Below, one piece after another: positions 48,812 through 60,390 of a stretch of DNA of 64,000 nt (position 1 is its first letter; the number at the start of each line of letters is the position of its first letter). Below the pieces are notes generated by a model. It had not been told where the DNA came from. It was given only the letters and a program-made list of their open reading frames with translations, and ran no database searches. A program made the position numbers and the translations under genes. This DNA comes from Rhyacichthys aspro (Eukaryota; Chordata; Actinopteri; Gobiiformes; Rhyacichthyidae): NCBI GenBank assembly GCA_036850595.1, contig CM072151.1, forward strand, positions 16,035,307 to 16,099,306, written 5' to 3'.

Positions 48812-49834
48812 TCAGAGCAAAAAAAAAAAAAAAAAAAGTATCAGTCTTCCAATGCAATGCCAGAGTATAATACATCATTACAGAATATTTACAGCTAAAA
48901 TAAATTACAATAAAAAGAATAAAATAACCAGAATTGAATGTACAGTTCCTCCAGATGTATGCTTCACAGCTCACTTTTAAATACACTAAAAAAAAAAAAA
49001 AATCAATCCCTCTTTAGCGGCGATGGGGAAACAACCATTCATACAAAGCATAGCAGCAACCTAAACAGGAAAAGATTTGACCGGACATGAAAGACAGTTT
49101 GATGGAACTCGGAGGGGAAGTAGAGAGAGCCGTGACCAACCTGGCCCAGAGTACAAGAGGAAGGTGAGAAGTTTAAAAAGTACAGACGGGCAGAGACATT
49201 CATTACCTGCAGTTTGGATTCCTCCTGTACCAGTGTGTTTTGTAGCATGAATTAAAGTTACAAGCAGGATGTCGCCTAAATACATTCTACTTTTCCTTTG
49301 TTCCTTTAACAGCGGCAGGTATTCTATATGTTCGGTATAAATAATGTCGTCGAAAAGCCTCTGATCTTCTACAAAAGACACAGGGATAAACCTCTGAATG
49401 CCTTGTGTCGGGCTTTAAAAACGCCTCTTTGTTGATAAAATATTCCCTTTAAGCGTTCACATTGTGAGGCTGCAGCAGATTCAGACGGGTTCAACTAACA
49501 GAACTATCTAATGGAGTTTCTACTCTGGTCAAAGCAAAGTCAGGTCCCTACACGTGATATGTATCGTGGAATGAGGATGTACCCTCTTTCATTTACTAGA
49601 GGGGTGTTTTATAAGAGCTCCTCAATCTCCTGTAACCTCTCTGCAGCCGAATATTAAACCGGGATCAAACGGGACCAAAGTACTGATCTCACAGTGGATT
49701 TCTCTCAGAATGTCAACAGGAAAATGCGTATTTCGAGAAGGTTCAGGTAAGCCCCTTGAGGATTTGGAAGGCCGGCTGGCGCCCTCTAGGATGAGCAGAT
49801 GAGCGTGTGAGGAGAGGAGGAGGAGTAGAAGACA

Positions 49835-52800
49835 CTAGCGATATCGGAGGATCACTGGAACTGTAAAAAAAAAAGACAAAAAGATGGAGCGATACAAATG
49901 TCTAATGTGGTTATCTTGTTTGGACTATTTCTGATACTCACTGATGATTATTAACAGCAGAACGACCACGACCAAGGCAATAATCATTTTCATCTGCGGA
50001 GGAAATGACACATAACAGTTCAATTTAATATATCACACAACAATGAATAGTTCTAGTTGGATGGACACAACCACAGCCTACCTTCATATCCCTCCACCAC
50101 ATCCTCCGGTGCAGCTGTTTGGCTCGGCTACTGAAGGCAGATGCATTGTCTGAGAGGCTCTCTGCATCATCAAGTGGGGTCGCACAGAGGAGAACATACA
50201 GGGAAAAAATAAATAAATGAATAAACAATATGCTAGTTATTGTCTGATGTTTTGGTGGAGCGGCCTGTCTCTCTTTGTTCGTGTGCGGTTATTATGTGTC
50301 GCGTTATGTAAGTCTTAAGCCGTCTGCTGGTGAGATCACCCTCACTGGTAAAGAAAGAGCAGACTTCCACCTCCTTTTTATGTCGCTGTATCCATTTCCA
50401 AAAGGCTCGCCCACATTGCGATTGTTTCTTGTTTCTCGGAGACTGTTGTTTACTTGCTGTTTACATGTGTTAACAGCTCTGCGCTCGTTCAATCCCCCCC
50501 TGAACTCTGTAGATGTTTCCACGTCCGTGCGCCTGTTAACAACCCGACGCTACCACAAAGAAAAAAGCTCACGGGCTTATGAAAAGATGCTTGTTAATCG
50601 GAAGGAATTTCACAGGTTACCGGCTCAACTGCTGGTGTCAATCACAGCTTTATACGGCTCACATAAAAGGGAAATTCTGAAAACGTGCGCATATGGACAC
50701 GCATGACGCATGGACCTGTACATACACAATGACATGCACACATGCACGTTAAAGCCTCCCAGATGTCTATTATTGTCTTGGTTGGACAAGACACATGAAG
50801 GAGTTATGTAACAGCGTGGATGTCAGGAGGAGGTTGAGAGAATTGGCAAGACAAACCTTATCCCTTCTTTAAAACAAAGGCTATACAGAGCTTATCAAAG
50901 GGGCTGTGTCTGTGTGAAGTTATAGCTCAACATGTTTCAAACACCTGCGTGATGTAGCATGAGTAAAAAAAAAAAGAGCAGGTCTGTGTAAAAGAGAGTC
51001 TGAGATTTGTCAGAGGGTTTTAGACACACACCTGGTAAAACACTAAACCTGGACTTAACATCAACACCTTTAAAGGACACTGGAGTATTTACATGCATGC
51101 ACCTTTTACTGGTGGGCACTGCTGTTTAAATGCTTGCTTGTCCCGTGAGAAAAATGTGTTTTTACTGCACAGTACACTGTTAAAAAAAATCTTTGTCTTG
51201 TTTACTGGCAGATTTGGAATAAACATGCGCTGTATTTACGTTGACATCAAAAGGCCTCCATTTGTCACCATGCTACTCTTAACAAATGTGGCATTAAGTG
51301 TTTCCCAGAAAACAGTGACAATGTAAACGTAGCCATGTGCAGACCACGTGTTACGCCGACAAAAGCGCTCGATAAACACTAGTTGTAGAGTAGTCCTTTG
51401 TTTATTTTACTACTTTAGTGTTACTGTACAAAAAGACATATGTCGGGCACATGTGGGTGCGTGTAAACAAACCTGATTTGTCCTGCAGGTCATCCAAGCG
51501 CTCACCCCGCTCAATAACCTTGGAGATGTTCTCCTGCATTACATCGATCACCTCATCAACTTGTGACTGCACCCTGAGGACACAAACCTGACCGTCATAA
51601 TCATAAATCCCAGAGCGATCCCTCCTTATAACTGTCCAGTAAATTTCACTCTCGATTAGATTAGGATCTGTTATTTTTGCCAAAAAAATGATGAGAAGAG
51701 AGCTCTCTCGAAGGAAAGGGACATTTCTGGTCATATTTTCCAGCAACATGATATTGATGGTTTCAGAAAGAGACATTTCAAAATTAACTGTTGAAATGAA
51801 GCATTATTATCTCGAGACTTTCATTTTGCAAATACTAAATTGAGTGTAACGCAACAGGAGTGAGAGGGTCAGAAAGGCGAATGTGAACAGACAGACTAAT
51901 AAACTCTTGACCTTCAGCAGTGAACCTGAGCTTTAAGCATGCAGCAGTCTTGGGATTGATATTTGCACGTGCTCACAAAACCAATAATAAAATCCAAAGT
52001 ATTAAAAGGAGCGTGGAGAAACAGCTATAGGTGCCAGTGTGTCTCAACAATGACCTGCTCTGTTCATTTCTGACTTCGGGTTAATGTGGAAACCCATCAC
52101 ACAAGGTCTGGGGTTTCCAGAGAAAGTGACACATGCACCTGCACATGACAGTCTTACACAACCTGCAGCTTTTGGTAAACATGTCACACCACAATTACAT
52201 AATCGCACAAACACCAAAACAGAGCCTGCTGGCAATAGGGCTTGAACTCCCACTTTAGGTCTGAAAGAGGAATGTCTTTGAACTTACTGTTTAAACTTGT
52301 CATTCTGAGGTCCAAATCTGGGACCGCTTGGCCCTCTCCTGGAAAAAAGATGTCAGCAAAGCCAATGAGCCTCTGGTATGTGTTCACTACAGACCAGACA
52401 TACATTACTTATAGTTCTAAGGTAGAATATGTCTGTGTATGTACTTACAAAAAGAAGTCTTCCTCCTCATCAGAATCCTCTTCAAGCAGGTTCCTCTGTA
52501 AAAGAAGTTGAGTGGTAAAAACAACAACAACATCTTTTCCTGACTGTCATTACTGACTAGTAATCAGAAATCTGAACCAGAAGGGTTGATCCACTGAGCT
52601 CATGGGGCCTGGAAAATAGGACACCATTTACAAAAATATACAGTACAAGCATAAAAAAATGATTCAGGAACATTTTTGCCGTAAAGGCAACATGTTTATG
52701 AGCCTAATAAATGCTTGAGTCCCTTCTCTCATGATGCTTCTGGCTATATTGGACACTGTGTGGATTCTTTGTCCCTGTTTTGGTTTCAAAATGGTTTAAC

Positions 52801-53760
52801 CATAAAAGACAGAAATTGTTTAACAGACACTGTGGAAATGATTTAGAGCTTAGGATCAAGTCTCAAGTTTCTATGCCAGTATTTTGCACGGTTAAAAGCG
52901 CAAACTATGTTCCTAATAGTGAAAAATAGTTCTGTTGAGAAATATTAAACTGACAGAGCCTCCTAGAATAAAGAGAGTTGATGGAAAGCCACATTAAATG
53001 TCTGTCACATTTGCTGATGTTAAAAAGTATTAATAAAATGTCAATACATGAAGCATTTTCTTGCTGTTCTGTAAAGCACAGTTTGTAGAAATTGGATTTG
53101 GATTGAATGTTCAGGTAGACTGCTGGAAGCTAACACTTTGTCGTGCCACTGCTTTCTCATAAATGTCATCTGAAACATTCAGAGGGAATGGCAGCCATAT
53201 GAAGATAAAGGTCTCATGAGTGGCAATAATACTCTCCAGCAGCTCAGTCTGGCTCTCTCTCCACTTTTATGAACACGGGGGAAGCTGTGAGCCATTATAA
53301 GAGGAGCTGAAGGGAAGGCATGGAAGGTACATTCTGTTATGCAAGTCTCCCCATAAGCTTTGATCCCAATTCAACAAACAGCAATCAAGATGCCATAATG
53401 GAAACACAGGGTTCAGTTAACTGCAGGATTAGTGGGGAGCAGGAGAAGGTGGATCAGGATGAGGGATGAGCATGTTTGATGAGGACCAGATATTTAGCCG
53501 CGGGAGATTCCTCTTCTGACTTCCTCTTTTGTCTTTTGTCTCGTTTGTCTTTTCTTTTAGGTTTTTTTTTTTTTGCAAATGCCATTTCTGAGTGCTCTAC
53601 TGTGTAGCATTGTTTTTTTCTAAACTGACTGATAGTTTTACATTGCTTTTTAATTACACATTGCTCTTGCTGGCCTTTGATGCAGAAATCTTACCCTTTC
53701 ACTGCGAATAGATCCCGTGACCTCATCATCGTTGAGATGTCGTTTGAACTTGGGGGGCAT
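49835..53760 (-). CDS. vamp4: VAMP4, trans-Golgi R-SNARE (140 aa, 7 coding exons)
   Basis: Vesicle SNARE cycling between trans-Golgi network and endosomes. Exons on the minus strand: 53760-53695, 52495-52449, 52338-52288, 51573-51473, 50161-50082, 49993-49942, 49860-49835; total 423 bp in frame. The N-terminus [16 protein letters not shown] and the dileucine/acidic cluster [15 protein letters not shown] (AP-1/PACS-1 sorting signal of this family) are diagnostic. The SNARE motif follows (about 50-112), with the zero-layer arginine in [13 protein letters not shown]-terminal transmembrane segment (about 117-135) and a short basic tail RYR complete it. Human VAMP4 is 141 aa. The start exon has a 5' UTR part reaching the acceptor at 53796. 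Confidence 0.96.
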
Positions 53761-54981
53761 GTTTTCTTCAAGCTGCTCCTCCCGATCTGGCTCCCTCTGT
53801 AGAAAAAGAAGGAGGTGGAGTTAGCTAGGATTTGTTGCACTGTTGCTGTTAAACATTTCACATGGCAGTTTGCTACTTGGCATTACTCTTAAATTACTTG
53901 AGGTGGAAGTGGACAGTTAGGATTTAAATGCAACCAGGCTGGGAGCAGAATACAAAACACAAGAGCTTTCACGGACGTTAAATCTGATTAAAAACAGTTG
54001 GTCCAGTCCAGCCCCAAGTCTTCCTTTTACATATTTTTACCTTTCATTTAAAAGGACTGATTTGTTTCATTGTTTATTGTTCTGAGCCTACACCTAAGGC
54101 TTGTGTTACATGTCCCCAAGGAGTGAATGAAGTCATTTTTTCTCATGCATTTCTCTTGTTTAAACAAAAGAATTAATACCATTGAATCCAGTTCAGTCTG
54201 ACCCAGGCACTTATTCAGCGTCCTTTAATGGCACTGCTGTTGAAAAGGCCTTTCAGGGGACAGGAGAGGTCAGGAAGCTTCCAGAAAGCAAAGAACAGAA
54301 GCAAGGAACAGGGGGGCTTCCTTTACTGCATGGGATATTGGAAAATGTAGAAAGAGAAAGACAGAAAGCAGGTCTGATGTATGAGAAAAGAAAAGATTTT
54401 ATCAGAATGTTGCAGAAGTGGTACTCAAGAATGTTATTAATGTCAGATTAAGGATATCGGAACAAAGATGAAAATGCAATCATAATCACTAAAGAATTCT
54501 TGTGACCTTGGTCTAACGTTAGGTCCTGGTGGTAATTTAAAGGAAAAAGGGAAGCAATGTCTCCATTTATTCAGCTAAATTTTTTCAATATCTGCAACAA
54601 GATATTTTTTTATGTGTTTTTGTAGCCCCTTATGAATAAGGATTGGTCTTTATTGCGAGTTTCTATTTATATATTTGTTCACGGACATGACGCTTTAATA
54701 ATAAAACATTAGCATATTGTAGTGACTGTGCCTCATCTGTGTGTTGCTGTGACTATAGCTTAGCAAAACAGCAGATGCTCTAGCTAGTATTAGCAATAGT
54801 TCATATCACAGCAATACAAATATCTCAAATGAATAGAAACCGATATAGACAAGGGTTGGCTAAAGAAGCTGGTTTAAATAGGCCGCTTGATTCATATCTG
54901 ACTAAGGCTAACTAGCTAGCTAACATAAACCACTGGCTAAATCTATTGACACTAAACAGCAATGCTAACGGGGCTAAGTAC

Positions 54982-55130
54982 CTGTCGTCTCTCGTCGCTC
55001 CTCCGCTAGTTGGTGTTCACACAGGAAGTTATAAATCCAGTTTTCACTGTTTTTTAGATGGCAATAAATACGGGTGAGTGCATTTTAATTATTATCTGAT
55101 CGAAGAGACCGGACTGTCATCCTGGATGTA
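54982..55130 (-). promoter_or_regulatory. vamp4: vamp4 noncoding first exon and promoter side
   Basis: On the minus strand a donor GACGACAG|GTACTT ends a likely noncoding exon at 54982. The extent upstream is a guess. The exon faces rangrf (first exon ending at 55707 on +), so the roughly 0.5 kb between them is a candidate shared promoter. Confidence 0.45.
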
Positions 55131-55599
55131 GCCTGCGTTTGTCTTTCCTCCGTCGACATCAGCTGACCAGGAAATGAACACGAACAGCTGTATGATGGGA
55201 GTCACAGCTGTTAACAGGAAAATGTATATTAAATGTTTTTTATAAATTAGATACATAAACATTGTACCCTTATTATTTAAATATAAAGACAGTACTAAAT
55301 ATTATCATGTTTAATTAATTTGTAAAATTAATGATTTGTAATTTGTCAGTGTTAGTGCTGTTGCCCACTGGATTTATTTATTGTTTTCTACACAATACAC
55401 AATATTCTAGGCTATTTCTAGTTAACACTTAAAACAGTTCTAGATCTAATTATGGGAGGATTTAAGTATAGTGATATTTGTACTGCTAGTATACAGTATT
55501 TTGCCTGAAATAAGTAAGTAGCCTACATTTATTTTCTGAATGTAATGGAAGAGTAATGTCTAAAATGCTCCCATAGAGGACGTTGTTATGCTTGTTCCG

Positions 55600-55707
55600 G
55601 TGTCTGGTGAACCATCGAAGAAGATGAACTTCCGGAGTTCACGAGCCCGGTTCGCGAGGTTTGTAACTGTAACGACGCAATTATTCTGAAACTCCCCGAA
55701 CTTCTAA
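55600..55707 (+). promoter_or_regulatory. rangrf: rangrf noncoding first exon
   Basis: A CpG-containing stretch ends at the donor TTCTAA|GTAAGT (exon end 55707). The matching acceptor TTCTGTTCAG ends at 55846, 21 bases before the ATG. The start of the exon is uncertain. Confidence 0.5.
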
Positions 55708-55867
55708 GTAAGTACCAAGATTTTAAAACATTTCTTTCCCATAAAATTCTTGATAATATGTGTTCTGTTTTAATCTGTAAATATCAGTGAAAAATGTTGT
55801 AAGTTAGGCTGATTCGTTGGTAAGTGTTGTTCCTTTTTCTGTTCAGTTGCTTCTTGACTCGAGGGAG

Positions 55868-56449
55868 ATGCAGTCTGCGGGACACAACCCTCAAAAGCCT
55901 CACCCTCTGTTTGGAGGAGCACTGTCAGCTGTCATCCCACACAAAGCCACTGATATCAGCGATTTGAGGGAAATCCCGGACAATCAAGAAGTTTTTGCCC
56001 ATGCACACACTGACCAGAGCATCATAGTGGAGCTTTTAGAGTACCAGGCTCAGGTGGCTGACCAGGACGCTGCTAGGTATCACTTTGAGGATATTGCAGG
56101 CAGCAACAAAGCCTTGGAGCCAGGGACCTTTCAAGTGACAAATGTCATTCCTCTTCCCAAATCTGAGCTCTCCCTGTCACAGTGCAGCTCTGGCTGGTTG
56201 CTAACCGGGACCCAGTGTGTGTCCAAATTCAATGAAGACGCGAGGAATACAGTGACCATTCACCTTGGCCTGTTCCGGCTGCCACAGTTCTCCACAGATA
56301 TTCTGGTCACGTTCAATGACCCACAGAATATCAACCCTGACAGTAGTAGTGCAAGTACAACAGCAACGCACACAGAGCAGTGGACCGTACCGGACTTCCA
56401 ATGTTTGCTACAGTCTCTCACGCTACATGATCCAGGGCTGTTTGGATAA
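55868..56449 (+). CDS. rangrf: RANGRF (MOG1 homologue), 193 aa, intronless CDS
   Basis: Small Ran-binding protein that promotes nucleotide release from Ran and, in mammals, helps Nav1.5 reach the membrane. Family blocks visible are HPLFGGALSAVIP, DISDLREIPDNQEVF, DQSIIVELLEYQA, ARYHFEDIA, LPQFSTDILVTFN and the C-terminal LTLHDPGLFG. Length 193 aa versus about 186 in human. The ATG chosen is the first after the acceptor at 55846 and gives the usual short polar N-terminus. The CDS has no intron, whereas the human gene (on 17p, not 1q) has several. A 5' UTR intron is retained here, which argues against a simple processed copy. Poly(A) signal AATAAA at 56613-56618. Confidence 0.92.
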   Translation: MQSAGHNPQKPHPLFGGALSAVIPHKATDISDLREIPDNQEVFAHAHTDQSIIVELLEYQAQVADQDAARYHFEDIAGSNKALEPGTFQVTNVIPLPKSELSLSQCSSGWLLTGTQCVSKFNEDARNTVTIHLGLFRLPQFSTDILVTFNDPQNINPDSSSASTTATHTEQWTVPDFQCLLQSLTLHDPGLFG

Positions 56450-56612
56450 TACAAGCAGAGAAATACCAAACAAGGATCACATTAGGCTGAACTCGTTCAT
56501 CAGTTTTCTGATCAAAACAACACAGTTCTTTGTGTTTGTTGCGTACATTTTGTGCCAAAACTGCTAAACAGTATCATACAGTACATGCAAATTAACCTTT
56601 AGCCTTTGTTGA

Positions 56613-56618
56613 AATAAA
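56613..56618 (+). terminator. Poly(A) signal of rangrf
   Basis: AATAAA, 164 bp after the stop codon. Confidence 0.6.
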
Positions 56619-56639
56619 TATTTTGGACAAAATGTTTTA

Positions 56640-58200
56640 GTCCATTTTGTTATTTCAATTTGTAACTGATGAGGTGCTGATACAAAATGTACATAATTCA
56701 AATAGTCGTTTTTAGTTTGTGTTTTATATTATTTCAGAAGTACTAAACAATCTAATGGCATCCCAAATTTTCAAATTTAAAATAGAAACCTGCTGTGTTC
56801 ATTGGGAGTGTGGTGTAGTCATAAACTGAAAATTGAGTGGAAGGACTGTCCATCAGGTCAGCTATGCCCATTATTACATACTTGTGGTAAAATAGTTCAT
56901 TGGCTGAACTGGAAAATCTTTGTGGCTTTATTTGGAGGCTAAAGGTAACGTCTGTTAAAGTAAACTAAAATTCAAACATTAATGAGATGGAAAATGACCC
57001 TCATCTCTTATTTCTTTGAAGTTAAAACTAATGTAATGGATGATTTACTTAAAAGACACAGTAACACTGCTGTTTTGGCCAGATTTTCCAGTCTGTAATA
57101 GTAAGACTCATAACAGCAGGAGACTGTAGGTACCTCTTGCATAACAAATTAGAGGTAGTAGTCTGTCTGTGTTCTTAAAGCCACATCAAACCCGCATTTT
57201 GTGGTCCAATCACATTGAATTAAGGTCTCTTAAAGTTAGGCATCAGTGCTTCTGCAGAAGCACATTCCTCTTTTAATTGTAGATCCTCACAACAACAACA
57301 ACAGCAGCATGACATCCCTCTGACAGCCGCTTAAACAAGATGTTGTTGCTTTTGTTTGCTATAATGTCTGAAAACAATCCTGTCTTATGGAAACTGATTG
57401 TTCATCTCTTGTGCCAGGTGATGGCTTATAGCATACACAGAGACAGCATTAATCTAGATTCAATAGTGATGCATTTAAGAGTGACTTGAAAGTGATGGCT
57501 GGAAAGCTAAAGTATGATGTTATTTAAAAATCATAACATATTCTTAAAGCATCTTCAGCTGTTTCCATGTAACATGTAATAAGCCTATTTAAAAGGTATG
57601 CGTATCACAGGAAGTAGCTTCAGGGGCCCCACCAAATACACTAACAGTACCTTTGTTGACTTTAAGACACAGAGGTAAAAAAAAAGAAAACAGTGGGATG
57701 CCTTCATAGCAATCAATCTTGTCACCAGTGACCATAAATTTGGCACACAGCTAAGTTCTGCTAAAAACTTGGCTTGCTAACACTAACAAAGACAAATACA
57801 CTGTTCCACAAACAAACTTCTCCGGTTTTACCAAGTTTCCAAATTTTCTGGTGCCACTCGCATGCAACATTTTCAGTCCATCTGGGAGTCATCAGTCACA
57901 GGTGTATGCATAGTTCCTGCTAAGAGACTTCCAGCTCCCGGGTCATTTATTACCCACACTCCCCTGTTGTCACTGTTGTGTTGTGCTCAACATCCCTCTT
58001 CCCTATACCTCCCCCATTCTCTTTGGACTGCAGCCTCTCTTCTGTTGCCAACTCCTGAAGCGCGAGTCCAAGCCCACAGGTCATCTGTTGCTCTCATCAG
58101 TACCTTTTTTAATTTTATGGCCCTTTTCCATTCTATCTTTGTCAGCTCTGAGAAGCCAAAGCTTAAAAAAAGATGAGCCCAAGAACTCACTCTGGAGTAT
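56640..58200. other. Intergenic region between convergent rangrf and itpa
   Basis: AT-rich, without recognisable genes. It probably includes the itpa 3' UTR at its right end; TTTAAT on + near 58108 would be ATTAAA on -. Confidence 0.45.
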
Positions 58201-58410
58201 TAAAACAATTTGTGTGGTTTTTTTTTGTTTTGTTTTTTACGCTTGTTGGAAAATTTAACATGTAACTTGACTGTATGTGCAACAGTTGACATGGCAACAC
58301 AAGTCAAAGAAACAGTTACATTCAGTGATGCTTTAACACTTTTATGAAGAAAAACACACATAAAACTTGAATCACTGTTGCGTTTTCAAAATAAAAAAAC
58401 TACACACATC

Positions 58411-60014
58411 TTATGCATCATGCTTCTTCTTTTTACACCCAGGAGAGGCATTATTTACTTGGGCAAAGTGGTCAGACATGGCAGCCAGTGCCCTGTATCG
58501 GTGAGAAATTGTATTCTTGACTTCTTTGGGGAGTTCAGCGTAACTGTTAATGGAAAAACAGCAATTAAATGACAAAATGTACAGTAGAGTATAATCTTTG
58601 AAAAAAAAGCACATATCAATGGTGCTGCAGCTGTACAGCAGAAGAAATGATGAAAAGTGAAAGAAATGAAAGTTTGTAAGAATAAATGCTAAGAGTGTTG
58701 TGCTAGACTCTGAGGACCTCTTGTGGTTGTAGAGTGAATATCAACGAAAAGCCTTACGTTTTATCATATCCCTCTGGTTGGAAACATGGATCCCATCCAA
58801 AGTCTCTGGGACCTCTGGGTTCCACAATGTGCCCCTAAAAATATAAAGCAATATTAGTGAAGACAAATAATTGATCATGAAACTTCAATCATTAATTAAT
58901 CAGCAATATATATATTTCAGATAACTGTGCATAAACAGTTACAAAATGCTTAAAGGGAGTAGGACCAAGTGCAAGTTTGTGAACTCCTGCCCCTATTTCT
59001 CTCAGTGTATATTTTGACCACTGTGCTTTTATCCATACAAACCTATATAAACATATGATACAATAGTGACTGTATATAATAGACATAAATAAATTGTGCT
59101 TACACACCTGTGATGCACATGTAGTAAGAAATAACTGACACTGACCTCTGTGATTCCTCTAAAGAGCTGCACCTCTTCATCTTTTCCAGTGCAGAATGCA
59201 AATGTGCACAAAGCCCAAGCAGATTTATCTTCAAATCCTGCCAGAAGTTTATACAAACCTACAAAATATAACACAAGATTAAAAGTGGGATATTGGTTCT
59301 ACGGCTAAACATTTATGTGATAATAATTCATTCAATTTACCTTCTGGCTTCAGCTTATCAAGAAACCATTTTCTGGAAGAGGGAGAAAAAGCTATTTGTA
59401 ATGAACAGTTAGTACTACTAAACTATTTTGTACAATTGTGCATGAATTGTGTATTATACTAACATGTAAGGACCCGGCAGACCTCCCAAAGCCTTAAAGC
59501 ACAGACAGGTATCCTCTACTATTACAGGTCCATCAATCTAAAAGAAAAACCCTTACAGTTTATGTTATTACATCCAAACAGTAGAGCATACTGTGTGGTA
59601 CACTTGTTGTAGCAGTATCGTTAATATACCTGTCGTGCTGCTTCCTTACATTTCTGTATAGAAATCTCATCTGGCTCACCTTGATATTCAGGTACTGGAA
59701 GTGAAAGTAATAGAATAAATGGAAATAAATACCTTTAATTAAATAACTTCATTGTTTTATACTTACAGTCTATCTTTTTTGAGATTAGTTTGTAAGGAAA
59801 CTTATCCCCGAGAATTTGAATAACCTGGACAATGTGAACAGCAAACGATGAAAGAGAAATGCATGAAAATTAACGTTGACTGAGACAAGAAGGAAGCTAT
59901 GTATAGATCTGGTATTAACTCTGTCTTTGATTGCATTTATTCGGGGGTTACCTCCTCGAGTTTCTTTACATTTCCAGTCACGAAGACCACTGATCTTCCA
60001 GCAGGCACAGCCAT
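58411..60014 (-). CDS. itpa: Inosine triphosphate pyrophosphatase (204 aa, 8 exons)
   Basis: Hydrolyses ITP, XTP and dITP to monophosphates, keeping deaminated purines out of nucleic acids; cytosolic homodimer of the HAM1/Maf-like fold. Exons on the minus strand: 60014-59952, 59824-59767, 59694-59630, 59537-59464, 59372-59341, 59258-59146, 58834-58758, 58543-58411; total 615 bp in frame. Motifs: [11 protein letters not shown] (substrate loop, 11-21), VEDTCLCF with the metal-binding acid, [38 protein letters not shown] and the C-terminal SHRYRAL. Human ITPA is 194 aa; the fish tail is longer and basic. In human the gene is on chromosome 20, so its place here is a lineage rearrangement. Confidence 0.95.
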
Positions 60015-60390
60015 GATGAAATCTGAAACACACCCGGAAGACTAAATGAGACGGACCAAAAACTTCTCCCTCGTGCCAGCTCTAAAAAAAATAAAATAAA
60101 ACGTAGAGCAGATGTATAATTCAACTTGAAGTAAATTATGCACGTTTTAGAATAAATAGGCTCTACAAATACGTTTTTAACAAGCCAAAGATTAAGTGAA
60201 TGGTCTGTAAATCACGAAACACTCAGAGTGAGAGCCCCGCCCACACGAAATCCACCAATCAGAGTGCGGTACTGTCCGAAATCATGTCCGGGTTTAAGAG
60301 CCAGCGTAAAGTGACATGTGGAAAAGTGACACGAAAAAGCCTGCAACGTTAAATGAAATATATTTGGAGTAATATCATCTGAGTAGTACA
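60015..60390. promoter_or_regulatory. Probable bidirectional promoter itpa / mettl13
   Basis: Only 376 bp separate the two start codons on opposite strands. The stretch holds CCGCCC (60238) and an ATTGG-type CCAAT box (CCAATCAG at 60256-60263). No TATA box is evident. It is TATA-less and compact, as in many divergent housekeeping pairs. Confidence 0.6.

Noticed and set aside
54182..54451. 89-codon ORF in vamp4 intron 1
   Set aside because: On the opposite strand within an intron, no family resemblance.
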